Positions 7,752-16,109 of a DNA stretch of 64,000 nt are shown here, piece by piece. The notes under the pieces are model-generated. The model was not told where the DNA came from and did not search any database. It was given only the letters and a program-made list of their open reading frames with translations. Source of the stretch: Alkalimonas collagenimarina (GTDB lineage: Bacteria > Pseudomonadota > Gammaproteobacteria > Enterobacterales > Alteromonadaceae); the NCBI RefSeq assembly GCF_030717845.1, contig NZ_JAUZVZ010000016.1:17645-81644 (forward strand), in the 5' to 3' direction. The translations under genes were made by a program, and so were the position numbers. Position 1 is the first letter of the stretch. The number at the start of each line of letters is the position of its first letter.

Positions 7752-8813
7752 ATGAAAAGACTACTGATTAAGTTGTTGCCAGCCTCTGCTATTACTGGCA
7801 TTAAAGCCTGGCTGGCCCGTATCAATGTGCGCCTGATCCGCTTATTTGCCAGCAATGGTTTTTTAGCGTCTTTGTATTACACCTTTTTTAGCCGCCAGTT
7901 TTATCGCGAACACAAAGCCGTGCTGCAAGGCCGTTTGCAATACGAGAAATCTCTGCGGGCGATTGGTCAAAGCTGTGTGCTGCTGCGCCGTAACATTCAC
8001 CGGCTGGAAAAAGGCCTGATTATGCAGCCGCGGCGGGACGTATTTGCCGAAGCCTATATTGGTGAAACAGTAAGTTGTTATCTGGATGCCATTCAAAGCA
8101 CTGAACTGTGCGCAGAAGAACGCAAATGGGCCACTGATGTACTGAGTGATTATTTTCGTATCGCCGGTGCCAGCAAAAAAATTGATGCCGCACGGGCTCG
8201 CTTCGAGGGGCACAGCAACATGGCGCAACCGAACCAGAGCGTGCCGTACCCACATCAGGCATTACCAGCTTGCCCGGTAGATTATGCCGAACTACTGACT
8301 TTATTTAAGCGCCGCCGCTCGGTGCGCTGGTATCAGCCGAAAGCAGTGCCGGAAGAACTGATCCGTCAGGCCGTGCAGGCCGCCACCCTGGCACCTTCCG
8401 CCTGTAACCGGCAACCTTTTGAATTTTACGTGGTCAATGAAGCTGAGAAAGCGGCCGGTGTAGCTCGCTGCGCCATGGGTACCGTCGGTTTTGCAGAAAA
8501 CCTGCAGTGTGTGATTGCCGTGGTCGGCGATTTAAGTGCTTACCCCGCAGAGCGTGACCGGCATGTCATTTACATCGATGGTGCACTGGCAAGCATGCAA
8601 CTGATGCTGGCGTGTGAAACCCTGGGGTTATCAACCTGCCCAATCAATTGGCCGGATATCGAACAACGTGAACAAATGCTGAGCAAGCAGTTGGGGCTGG
8701 CGTACCACCAGCGCACCGTGATGCTGCTGGCTGTCGGCTATGCGCAGCCTGAAGGCGGCATCCCATTTTCACAGAAGAAAACCGACCAGTTACTGATTAA
8801 GGAAGTGAACTAA
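7752..8813 (+). CDS. Nitroreductase-family protein with N-terminal extension
   Basis: The C-terminal half (about 185-340) is a nitroreductase-fold flavoprotein. RRSVRWYQPKAVPEELI near 190 and ATLAPSACNRQPFEFYVVN near 215 are the FMN-binding core, and the GLSTCPINW region near 297 completes the fold. The first ~175 residues are helical and Arg-rich and match nothing I recognise. It starts a run of tightly packed sugar genes, ending one base before the pyruvyl transferase gene. Nitroreductase-like proteins do occur beside pyruvyl transferases in polysaccharide loci, so a role in the same modification is plausible, but the substrate is unknown. No good Shine-Dalgarno supports this ATG, so the start may shift. 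Confidence 0.8.
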   Translation: MKRLLIKLLPASAITGIKAWLARINVRLIRLFASNGFLASLYYTFFSRQFYREHKAVLQGRLQYEKSLRAIGQSCVLLRRNIHRLEKGLIMQPRRDVFAEAYIGETVSCYLDAIQSTELCAEERKWATDVLSDYFRIAGASKKIDAARARFEGHSNMAQPNQSVPYPHQALPACPVDYAELLTLFKRRRSVRWYQPKAVPEELIRQAVQAATLAPSACNRQPFEFYVVNEAEKAAGVARCAMGTVGFAENLQCVIAVVGDLSAYPAERDRHVIYIDGALASMQLMLACETLGLSTCPINWPDIEQREQMLSKQLGLAYHQRTVMLLAVGYAQPEGGIPFSQKKTDQLLIKEVN

Positions 8814-8814
8814 C

Positions 8815-9954
8815 ATGATGATCGAAATTAAGGGCGTGCAGTTTATCAATAAAGGCGCGGAACTGATGTTGCAGGCGGTATTACAGCAAATGCAGCAACA
8901 CTGGCCTGACGCCGAACTGGTGCTGGCACCGAACCCTAATTCATCCTATATCAACCGGGCAAAGCTTGGCGCCTATCAGAAGTGGTCGATCCGTAAAAAT
9001 ATTCTTGATCTGAACAGCATCAGCTATTACTTACCCAAAGCGTTGCGTCGTTGGTTAAAGCGCACCTGGGGTGTTGTCACTGAAGCCGATATCGATGTTG
9101 TGCTGGATGCCTCTGGCTTTGCCTATGGTGATCAGTGGGGCTTTTTATCCACTAAAGCGATGGCGGGTGAAGTCAAGCGTGCTCATGCCAATGGCAAGAA
9201 ATACATCTTTTTACCACAGGCGCTGGGGCCATTTACCCGTGAAAAAGACCGGTCGTATTTGTTAAAAGCGTTACCCAAAGCCAGTTTAATATGCGCCCGT
9301 GAAGAAACCAGTTTCGCTCATGTCAAAGGCTTGATAGGCGATACATCGAACCTGGTGCAGTTCCCGGATTTTACCAATCTGGTGCAGGGTATCGTGCCGG
9401 ATGATTTCACCAATGGTGCCAACAAAGTGCTGATCATTCCGAACAGTAATATGATCAGCAGCCGTAACCAACATGCCGCCTGGCAGCAGCATTACCTGCG
9501 GGTGTTGGTAGATGCGGTGCATATTGTGCGTGATATGGGACTAGAGCCGGTACTACTGAACCATGAAGGTAAAGGCGATGAAGCCATTTGCAGCCAGGTA
9601 CAGCAACAAGCCGGTGGCGAACTGCCTATTTTAAATGAAGCGGACCCGTTAAAAGTAAAAGGCATTATTGGTGCCAGTAAAGCGGTGATTTGCTCGCGTT
9701 TTCATGGTTGTGTCAGTGCGTTATCGCAAGGTGTGCCATGCATCGGTACTAGTTGGAGCCATAAATACGAGCGTCTGTATGAAGAGTACCAGCAAAGTGA
9801 CTCATTAATTTCGCCGGAAATCAGCCGCGAGGCATTGCAGCAAACCCTGGAGCAAGCCATCGCCACGGTAGATGCTGAGGAAAAACAACAGGCAAGGGCG
9901 CATTTTAAGCAATTGTCTGAGCAGATGTGGCAGAAGGTGGTGAGCCTGGTCTGA
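8815..9954 (+). CDS. Polysaccharide pyruvyl transferase family protein
   Basis: Member of the WcaK/AmsJ/CsaB-type family, which transfers pyruvate from phosphoenolpyruvate to a sugar as a ketal. The 379 residues show the opening FINKGAELML (about 10-20), a central ALGPF stretch near residue 137, and the C-terminal SRFHGCVSALSQGVPCIGTSWSHKY split around the conserved RxHG motif near 295. The protein would be cytoplasmic and act on lipid-linked intermediates. It begins one base after the nitroreductase-like gene and ends two bases before the polymerase gene. Pyruvylation of this polymer is inferred. Confidence 0.87.
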   Translation: MMIEIKGVQFINKGAELMLQAVLQQMQQHWPDAELVLAPNPNSSYINRAKLGAYQKWSIRKNILDLNSISYYLPKALRRWLKRTWGVVTEADIDVVLDASGFAYGDQWGFLSTKAMAGEVKRAHANGKKYIFLPQALGPFTREKDRSYLLKALPKASLICAREETSFAHVKGLIGDTSNLVQFPDFTNLVQGIVPDDFTNGANKVLIIPNSNMISSRNQHAAWQQHYLRVLVDAVHIVRDMGLEPVLLNHEGKGDEAICSQVQQQAGGELPILNEADPLKVKGIIGASKAVICSRFHGCVSALSQGVPCIGTSWSHKYERLYEEYQQSDSLISPEISREALQQTLEQAIATVDAEEKQQARAHFKQLSEQMWQKVVSLV

Positions 9955-9956
9955 TC

Positions 9957-11162
9957 ATGAACCTGACGATACGCAAAGATGAGCTAAAGTTGTGGGTGTT
10001 TACTGCACTGATTTTAGTAGGGCCAGCTTTATCAATTGGCCTGCTGAAAGCTCATCTTGTCGCCGTATTTTTTGTGATCCTGATCCTTATAGCTACTTCG
10101 CTAAAGTATATGAAAGCAGATAAGGGCATGCTGACCTCGTGTGCTCTTTTGCTTAGCTGCTGTTTTATCTGGTTTGCAGTGCATGCACTGAATGGTGCAA
10201 TTAATGCCAGATACTTTATGTACCTTTTTTACACTGTGTTTTGTTTCATGGTGTTTATTGCCTCTTATCACGCCTTATCAAAATTAAATAATCACACATT
10301 AACTAACTTTTTGTTTGTTTTCTGCAGCTTAAACTTGTTGATTGGCTTTGTGGAGATGATTGTTGGTTTATCTTTTTTTGGTTTGAACCCAGTGGGCGAC
10401 AGGTTTCAAATTGGTTCTTCTTTCTGGGCAAATGTGAATACAAATGCCTATGCTGTATTGATTTTTTCTTGTGCGATTTATGTATTAGGTGGCTTTAAAA
10501 AGTATCTGTTCATCACACTCTTACTAATTGTCTATTGCCTCTTTATTCATGCAAAATTGGTTTTGGCATTAACCGCAATGCAATTTGTCTTTTTTGCAAT
10601 GTACAGTAACCCCCGTTACCGGATTTATGGTTTATTATTTTTAGCTATAGTATCGCCAGTTTTTGTTTACCTCTTTTATAACAACTTTTTGGCGATATTT
10701 CTTGCCGCTGAGTATGCAGTTGAGCTTATTTCAAACGATAACTCATTGAAAGAGTTAGTGGAATCAGGCCGATTATCCTCTATTGCCATCAGGGCTTATA
10801 CATTAAGCGAAATGACTACTATTCTGCAAAACTTTGATGTCTGGAAGTTTTTGTTTGGCGCTGGTTTTGGCTCAATAAATATAAGCTTTATGAATAACAC
10901 TTTAGGGGTCTATGAAACCTATTACTCACCTCACTTTTTCTATTTAGAGATATTTATTTTTTCGGGACTACTGTTTTACGTTATGTACTTGGCAGCGATA
11001 AAGGCACTTTCTGGCCACTTTGGTATTAAGTATTTTGTGTTATTTTCACCTGCCTTTGCTGCTGTCATCGCAGTTAGCTCCGCTGTTTACTTTCCTCCAT
11101 TCTATTTCCTTTTAGCGTTAGTTGCTTTTATGGCAAAACCGAAATCGCTTTCAAAAAGATAA
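9957..11162 (+). CDS. Wzy-like O-antigen/exopolysaccharide polymerase
   Basis: Polytopic protein of about 401 residues with roughly 10-11 hydrophobic segments and a larger periplasmic loop around 265-320, the architecture of Wzy polymerases and O-antigen ligases. Primary sequence is not conserved in this family, so the call rests on topology and on its place between wzx and the glycosyltransferases. I start at ATG 9957, two bases after the upstream stop; an in-frame ATG at 9927 would overlap that gene by 28 bases and add no conserved sequence. The gene is visibly more AT-rich than its neighbours, as wzy genes often are. Confidence 0.72.
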   Translation: MNLTIRKDELKLWVFTALILVGPALSIGLLKAHLVAVFFVILILIATSLKYMKADKGMLTSCALLLSCCFIWFAVHALNGAINARYFMYLFYTVFCFMVFIASYHALSKLNNHTLTNFLFVFCSLNLLIGFVEMIVGLSFFGLNPVGDRFQIGSSFWANVNTNAYAVLIFSCAIYVLGGFKKYLFITLLLIVYCLFIHAKLVLALTAMQFVFFAMYSNPRYRIYGLLFLAIVSPVFVYLFYNNFLAIFLAAEYAVELISNDNSLKELVESGRLSSIAIRAYTLSEMTTILQNFDVWKFLFGAGFGSINISFMNNTLGVYETYYSPHFFYLEIFIFSGLLFYVMYLAAIKALSGHFGIKYFVLFSPAFAAVIAVSSAVYFPPFYFLLALVAFMAKPKSLSKR

Positions 11163-11166
11163 TCTG

Positions 11167-12291
11167 ATGAAAATACTCTTACTCGCTGACTCTACCTCAC
11201 CACATACCATTAAATGGGCGCGCTCGCTGGCTGAGCAGGGGTGTACTGTATTGGTGGCTGGGTTGTCATCGGCTCCAGCTGATTTGTATCAGCAGCATCC
11301 TGCTATCACGGTGGCCACGCTGGGTGCGGATGAGCAATTGGTACGCCAGGCTAAAACGCGTTGGTCGAAACTGTCTTATCTGAAAGTGTTGCCACGGCTG
11401 AAAGCCCTTATTCGTAGCTTTCAACCCGATATTCTGCATGCCCATTTCGCGTCCAGCTATGGCTTACTTGGCGCGTTATGTGGTTTTCAACCTTATGTAC
11501 TATCGGTATGGGGTTCGGATGTGTATGCCTTTCCGCGAAAGTCCTGGCTGCATAAATCAGTATTGCGTTTTAATTTAGCTAAGGCCTGTGCGCTTTTTTC
11601 GACTTCGAACGATATGGCTCGTGAAACTGCGTTATACACCGATAAGCCGTTGCAGGTGATCCCCTTTGGCATTGATACCGATTTTTTCCAGCCAGCTAAC
11701 GGGCTTGAGTTATTTCCAGCGGGTACTTTGGTGATTGGTGCGGTTAAAACACTGGAACCGCATTATGGTATGGACGTATTAATACGCGCTTTTGCCATGC
11801 TTAGTCGTAACTTGCCAGAGCAGAAGCTGGGTTTATTGCTGGTCGGTAGTGGCTCCCAGCAAGCTGAATTGCAGCAATTGACTGCCGATGAAGGCATCAC
11901 TGATCAAGTGCGCTTTACTGGCCGGGTGCCCTACGACGAGGTGCCAGGTTATCACAACAGCCTGGACATTGCGGTGGTGGTATCCCGTCGGGAAAGCTTT
12001 GGCGTGTCGGCTATTGAATCCAGCAGCTGCGGCATACCTGTGGTAGCCAGTAACGTGGATGGTTTGCCGGAAGTGGTGCAACATCGCCAAACCGGCTTAT
12101 TGGTGCCGGTGGACGATGTAGCTGCGACCTGTGCTGCTTTGCAGGAGTTAGTCACCGATCCAGCACTACGTCAGCGTTTAGGTGAGCAGGGCCGGGAATG
12201 GGTGCAGCATGAGTACGACTGGCACAAAAATGTGCAGCAAATGATGGCGGCGTATCAGCAAGTGCTGGCCGCGAAAGAGGCGCGCTCATGA
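11167..12291 (+). CDS. GT4-family glycosyltransferase
   Basis: Cytoplasmic GT-B retaining glycosyltransferase of about 374 residues. The N-terminal domain begins MKILLLADSTSPHTIKW; HAHFASSYG near residue 96 is typical of acceptor-side loops. The C-terminal Rossmann domain has VGSGSQ near 220 and the donor-binding E-x7-E motif (ESFGVSAIE) near 278-286, followed by GIPVVASNVDGLPEVV. It probably adds one sugar of the repeat unit. I start at ATG 11167 because family sequence begins there; an earlier ATG at 11122 lies inside the polymerase gene. Its stop overlaps the next start by 4 bases (ATGA). Confidence 0.87.
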   Translation: MKILLLADSTSPHTIKWARSLAEQGCTVLVAGLSSAPADLYQQHPAITVATLGADEQLVRQAKTRWSKLSYLKVLPRLKALIRSFQPDILHAHFASSYGLLGALCGFQPYVLSVWGSDVYAFPRKSWLHKSVLRFNLAKACALFSTSNDMARETALYTDKPLQVIPFGIDTDFFQPANGLELFPAGTLVIGAVKTLEPHYGMDVLIRAFAMLSRNLPEQKLGLLLVGSGSQQAELQQLTADEGITDQVRFTGRVPYDEVPGYHNSLDIAVVVSRRESFGVSAIESSSCGIPVVASNVDGLPEVVQHRQTGLLVPVDDVAATCAALQELVTDPALRQRLGEQGREWVQHEYDWHKNVQQMMAAYQQVLAAKEARS

Positions 12292-13148
12292 GCCGGGTGA
12301 CTTTGTACATGCCGACCCACAACCGGGCAGTGATGCTGCAACGTGCGCTGGAGTCAGCGCTGGCGCAAACCTACCCGGATGTGGAAGTGATTGTGGTGGA
12401 TGATGGTTCATCCGATAATACCCCACAGGTATTGGCCGATTACCAAAGCCGCTATCCACAATTAAAAGTGCTTCGTCAGCCACAGGCCAAAGGCGCTTGC
12501 GCAGCCCGTAATGAAGCCTTGGCTATCGCCAGTGGCGAGTTTATTACCGGTATGGATGATGATGATGAGTTGTTGCCAGAGCACATCACTGAATTGCACC
12601 GTGCCTTTCGACCTGAGCTGGCTTTTGTATCGGCGTCGTTGCTGGAAGATAACGGCCAGCAGCGTTTTGCCCGTCGGCTTGATCTGGGCGTGCATCAGTT
12701 AAGCGATGTGTTGCATTACAACAAATTTACCAACCAGGTGTTTACCCTGACCGAACGGCTGCGTGCTGTGGGGGGCTTTGATGAGAACTTTCCGGCTTTT
12801 CAGGATTACGATACCTGGGTACGGCTGATGGAGCGCTTCGGCCCGGCAGAAAAAATTGCCAGCGCGACCTATGTCTGGCATACCGGCCATGAGCAAGACC
12901 GTATCAGCCATTCTCCGGTGAAACGCTTAACGGCCTTAGAGATGTTTAAATACAAACATGCCCATTTATTAGGCAAACAACACCTGGCATCACTGGAAGT
13001 GATGCGTATTCGCATGGCTGGGGAGGCATTTTCGTTACGGCAGGTGATAAAATACATCAATGCAGGAAACTGGAAAACAACGGTTGCGCTGTATATGAAT
13101 ACAAATTTAAAAGGGTTAAAGCGGTTGATTGATCATGCCAGACGTTAA
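12288..13148 (+). CDS. GT2-family glycosyltransferase (first of two)
   Basis: GT-A inverting glycosyltransferase of 286 residues. It opens with LYMPTHNRAVMLQRALESAL, the nucleotide-binding EVIVVDDGSSDNT is near 30-42, and the DxD-like acidic cluster TGMDDDDELLPEH is near 84-96. GGFDENFPAFQDYDTWVRL near 162 matches the catalytic-base region of the family. It overlaps the GT4 stop by 4 bases and the next glycosyltransferase start by 14. Donor and acceptor cannot be assigned. Confidence 0.87.
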   Translation: MSRVTLYMPTHNRAVMLQRALESALAQTYPDVEVIVVDDGSSDNTPQVLADYQSRYPQLKVLRQPQAKGACAARNEALAIASGEFITGMDDDDELLPEHITELHRAFRPELAFVSASLLEDNGQQRFARRLDLGVHQLSDVLHYNKFTNQVFTLTERLRAVGGFDENFPAFQDYDTWVRLMERFGPAEKIASATYVWHTGHEQDRISHSPVKRLTALEMFKYKHAHLLGKQHLASLEVMRIRMAGEAFSLRQVIKYINAGNWKTTVALYMNTNLKGLKRLIDHARR

Positions 13149-13941
13149 AAAAGAACAGGAACAGTCGCAGCCTTTAGTGTCTGTAATCATGCCAGCTTAT
13201 AACTCAGGTGAATTTATAGCGGCTTCAATACGCAGTGTGCTGGATCAGGATTACACCAATTGGGAACTGCTTATAGTAAATGATTGTTCGACCGACAATA
13301 CCAGAGGCGTGATCAAGTCGTTTATCACCGATCCAAGAATTCAATTACTGGATAACAGACATAATTTAGGTGGTGCTGGCAGCAGAAACAGAGCCATTGA
13401 GCATGCTCGGGGGCGTTTTATTGCTTTTCTTGACTCTGATGATCTGTGGTCGACTGATAAATTGTCGAAACAAATCGGCTTTATGTTGTCGAATGCGATA
13501 GCGTTTTCTTTTTCAGGCTACTCAACCATGACCGAGGCTGGTGCTGTAAAAGAATCGATTCAGGTGCCAGAGAAAATCAGTTTCAGTCAGTTACTAAAAC
13601 ACAATTACATCGGTTGTCTAACTGCTGTTTACGATGCAGAGCAGCTTGGAAAAGTGTACATGCCTTTGGTACGAAAACGTCAGGATTTTGCGCTTTGGCT
13701 GGAGATCTTAAAGCAGATTGATTTTGCCTATGGCTTGCCGGCTAATCTTGGCTTCTATCGGATCCGCACAGGCTCTTTGTCGGCTAATAAAAAAGATGCA
13801 TTTACTTACTATTGGCGAGTGCTCCGTGATGTTGGCGAGTGTGGTTTTTTCTCAGCGGCTTATAACATTAGTTGGTATATGTTTATTGTTTTCCTGAAGA
13901 AAAAAATGACAGGCGTTTACCATAAATTCTTCATAGGCTAA
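13135..13941 (+). CDS. GT2-family glycosyltransferase (second)
   Basis: GT-A fold enzyme of about 268 residues. SVIMPAYNSGEFIAASIRSV near residue 15, LLIVNDCSTDNT near 45 and the metal-binding AFLDSDDLW near 95-105 define the family; RKRQDFALWLEILK near 180 is the catalytic-base region. The ATG at 13135 gives a sensible N-terminus; a TTG two codons earlier is possible. Overlap with the preceding gene suggests coupled translation. It likely adds another residue of the repeat unit. Confidence 0.85.
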   Translation: MPDVKKEQEQSQPLVSVIMPAYNSGEFIAASIRSVLDQDYTNWELLIVNDCSTDNTRGVIKSFITDPRIQLLDNRHNLGGAGSRNRAIEHARGRFIAFLDSDDLWSTDKLSKQIGFMLSNAIAFSFSGYSTMTEAGAVKESIQVPEKISFSQLLKHNYIGCLTAVYDAEQLGKVYMPLVRKRQDFALWLEILKQIDFAYGLPANLGFYRIRTGSLSANKKDAFTYYWRVLRDVGECGFFSAAYNISWYMFIVFLKKKMTGVYHKFFIG

Positions 13942-13950
13942 CCATCTTTC

Positions 13951-14901
13951 ATGACTGCACAAAAGAAAAAATCTATTTTGTTAACGGGTGCATCCGGCTT
14001 CATAGGGCACCATGTTCTGGCGGGCTTACTTTCAAGGCATTACGCTGTGATCGCGCCTGTACGTTCAGGTTCGGTACTCGCCAGACATGATGATTTGACT
14101 GAAGTAAAGATTAGCGAGTTGCAGGATATTAACTCGTCTTCACTGCCTCTTGATGGCTGTGAGGCGGTGATCCATCTGGCTGGTAAAGCCCATGTAACAG
14201 GTATAGAGCTTGATGAGTTTCAGCGAGTAAATACTGATGCTACCGTTCATCTGGCTAATGAAGCGGCCAAATCGGGGGTAAAACGATTTATCTTTATTAG
14301 TTCGATAGGTGTTAACGGTATCAGCAATACAACTCCATTTAAGGCAGATGATCGTCCGGCTCCAGAAGAGCCGTATGCGGTTTCCAAGTTAGCAGCCGAA
14401 ATGGCGTTGAAAGAGATCGCCCGGCAAACCGGTATGGAAGTGGTGATCATCCGGCCTCCATTGGTTTATGGCCCTGATGCTCCGGGAAACTTCGGTAAGT
14501 TGCTCAAGTTAGCCAAAAAGAACCTGCCATTGCCACTTGGGGCCATTGATAACAAGCGCAGTTTAGTGGCGCTGGATAATCTGGTCGACCTGATTTGTTT
14601 ATGTATTACGCATCCAAATGCAGCAAACCAAACCTTTTTAGTCAGTGACGGCCAGGATGTATCGACCACTGAGCTACTAAAGTGTATGATCCGCGCCCAT
14701 GGTAAAACACCGCATTTAGTTCCCGTACCAACGTCCTGGTTACGACTGGCAGCTCGCCTGCTGGGTAAACAGGCTATTGTCGACAGACTATGTGGTTCAT
14801 TGCAGGTGGATATTCAACACACCCGGCAAACGTTGAACTGGCAACCGCCTGTGACTTTAGAGCAGGGGATCCGTCAGGCAATAGGTGGTTCGGGCCAGTA
14901 A
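13951..14901 (+). CDS. NAD-dependent epimerase/dehydratase (WbpV-like sugar-nucleotide reductase)
   Basis: Extended short-chain dehydrogenase of 316 residues. TGASGFIGHHVL near residue 12 is the NAD(P) Rossmann motif; the catalytic set is the Ser in FIFISSIG near 118 and YAVSKLAAE (YxxxK) near 143. Pairing with a small initiating sugar transferase immediately downstream resembles wbpV-wbpL-like ends of O-antigen loci, where the reductase makes UDP-N-acetylquinovosamine. That specificity is inference; UDP-glucose 4-epimerase-like activity is an alternative. Confidence 0.8.
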   Translation: MTAQKKKSILLTGASGFIGHHVLAGLLSRHYAVIAPVRSGSVLARHDDLTEVKISELQDINSSSLPLDGCEAVIHLAGKAHVTGIELDEFQRVNTDATVHLANEAAKSGVKRFIFISSIGVNGISNTTPFKADDRPAPEEPYAVSKLAAEMALKEIARQTGMEVVIIRPPLVYGPDAPGNFGKLLKLAKKNLPLPLGAIDNKRSLVALDNLVDLICLCITHPNAANQTFLVSDGQDVSTTELLKCMIRAHGKTPHLVPVPTSWLRLAARLLGKQAIVDRLCGSLQVDIQHTRQTLNWQPPVTLEQGIRQAIGGSGQ

Positions 14902-14954
14902 GAGTTGGCACCAAATAGTGAGAAACTGCGGGTGTGGCCCGCCATTGAGGAACT

Positions 14955-15512
14955 ATGTTAATTAGGTTGTTTGACATTCTGTTTTCCCTGACCGGTCTGG
15001 TTTTGGGCTTTCCTGTGCTGGTTGTGCTGACCATTATTGGTTTTTTTGATACCGGTTCACCCATCTTTCGTCAGCAACGGGTAGGGCGTGATAAAAAGCC
15101 GTTTACCTTAGTGAAGTTTCGCACCATGAAACCAGAGACCGCTCATGTCGCCAGCCATTTAGCCTGCGCCAGCGATATCACCCGCTTTGGTCACTTCTTA
15201 CGCAAAAGCAAACTGGATGAGTTACCGCAGTTGTGGAATGTACTCAAAGGCGAGATGAGCCTGGTGGGCCCGCGTCCTTGCTTATTCAACCAGCAGGAAT
15301 TAATCGACGAGCGCGATAGCCGCGGTGTTCTGCAAGCCCGCCCGGGCATCACCGGCCTGGCTCAGGTGAATCAGATTGATATGTCTACCCCTACCTTACT
15401 GGCCGAAACCGACCAGCGCATGCTTCAGCAGCTGTCTATCGCCAATTACTTCAAATACATCTTCATGACCGTAGCCGGCAAAGGCAGCGGCGATCGCGTC
15501 AAACCCAGTTAA
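14955..15512 (+). CDS. Initiating undecaprenyl-phosphate sugar transferase (PglC/WcaJ C-terminal type)
   Basis: Monotopic phosphoglycosyl transferase of 185 residues that starts repeat-unit synthesis by moving a sugar phosphate to undecaprenyl phosphate. An N-terminal hydrophobic re-entrant helix covers about 5-30. [19 protein letters not shown] is near 37-55, the family core [20 protein letters not shown] with its Asp-Glu pair is near 80-99, and VGPRPCLF near 102. There is no large N-terminal membrane domain, so it is the short form. GAGGA precedes the ATG at good spacing. It is the last intact gene of the polysaccharide run. Confidence 0.9.
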   Translation: MLIRLFDILFSLTGLVLGFPVLVVLTIIGFFDTGSPIFRQQRVGRDKKPFTLVKFRTMKPETAHVASHLACASDITRFGHFLRKSKLDELPQLWNVLKGEMSLVGPRPCLFNQQELIDERDSRGVLQARPGITGLAQVNQIDMSTPTLLAETDQRMLQQLSIANYFKYIFMTVAGKGSGDRVKPS

Positions 15513-15538
15513 CACCGCAGGGGCAGGTTTTTATTTTT

Positions 15539-15554
15539 AGACGTCCAGACGTTT
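15539..15554 (+). promoter_or_regulatory. Tandem MetJ-box-like operator
   Basis: AGACGTCC and AGACGTTT lie directly next to each other, matching the 8-bp met box AGACGTCT at 7 and 6 of 8 positions. MetJ binds two or more adjacent boxes. They lie about 60 bases upstream of the metY-like fragment and just 5' of its predicted promoter. Confidence 0.6.
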
Positions 15555-15557
15555 ATA

Positions 15558-15586
15558 TTGACAGTTTGGGTACGTCGTGGTTTTAT
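15558..15586 (+). promoter_or_regulatory. Predicted promoter of the metY-like fragment
   Basis: TTGACA (15558-15563) and TTTTAT (15581-15586) are 17 bases apart. The -35 is perfect and the -10 matches at 4 of 6 positions. It follows the MetJ-box-like pair and precedes the ATG at 15616 by 29 bases. Confidence 0.5.
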
Positions 15587-15615
15587 GGGTTTTCTTTTGC
15601 TTACAAGGATACCAC

Positions 15616-15780
15616 ATGAAACGTGAAACCATTGCTTTGCACCATGGCTACCAGCCGGATAATCAACATTCGGTGGCAGTGCCTATCCATCAGACCAGCT
15701 CATTCAGTTTTGACAGTGCGCAGCATGCTGCCGATCTGTTCGGCCATCCCTGCGGCGACCACTCACAGGCAGTTAAATGA
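15616..15780 (+). pseudogene. Truncated metY-like gene (O-acetylhomoserine sulfhydrylase N-terminus)
   Basis: MKRETIALHHGYQPD and AVPIHQTSSFSFDSAQHAAD are the start of Cys/Met-metabolism PLP enzymes such as O-acetylhomoserine (thiol)-lyase, which make homocysteine. Family sequence ends after about 42 of the usual ~420-430 residues, near 15741. The next 12 codons are unrelated and end at TGA 15778-15780, six bases before a palindromic repeat. A good Shine-Dalgarno (AAGGA) and the upstream MetJ-like operator and promoter are still present, so this is a gene front left by a deletion or insertion. Another metY copy elsewhere in the genome is likely but cannot be seen. Confidence 0.75.
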
Positions 15781-15786
15781 TGAAGT

Positions 15787-15822
15787 AAATCTCCCCGTCT
15801 CCCTCTTTTTCAAAGAGGGGGA
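15787..15822 (+). repeat. Palindromic repeat of the G/C-run family
   Basis: Begins AAATCTCCCC and contains CCCTCTTT and AAAGAGGG around a TTC loop. It is an inverted-orientation relative of the 23-nt unit at 4315-4361. It lies directly after the broken metY-like gene. Confidence 0.75.
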
Positions 15823-15968
15823 GTGAGCGCTGTAATCGGCGATTGCATTCAAGTGTGTCTTTTTTACTTTCTTTTGTTGTTTTATTTATTTATATTTTGT
15901 GTAAGTATTTTGGTCTTTCTCCATTAAAGGGTATAAGGTCGCTGCACTCTCAGATTGCCATGCTTTTT
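15823..15968. other. Non-coding AT-rich spacer between two repeats
   Basis: About 146 bases, strongly T-rich in the middle, bounded by two members of the palindromic family. I see no gene. With the repeats and the metY-like fragment it forms a 600-base scar between the sugar transferase and beta-CASP genes. Confidence 0.5.
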
Positions 15969-16005
15969 CCCCACTTCAGTAAAGGGGGGATACAGGGGGG
16001 ATTTG
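15969..16005 (-). repeat. 37-nt G/C-rich palindromic element, right copy (inverted)
   Basis: The reverse complement matches 4228-4264 at 36 of 37 positions. The two copies are inverted relative to each other and enclose about 11.7 kb containing wzx, the AbiE pair, the glycosyltransferases and the metY-like fragment. Confidence 0.85.
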
Positions 16006-16109
16006 AGTTTAGAGGGATTATATTCTGAACAATAGAGTGCAAGGATGCTGTGAGTACATCAAATTTGTAAAAGGTCTACCCGGTGATCCCGCATAAAAAG
16101 GAACTTAAT

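Noticed and set aside
15843..16028. 61-codon open frame in the AT-rich spacer
   Set aside because: Its end is made of the 37-nt repeat and it lacks a Shine-Dalgarno.
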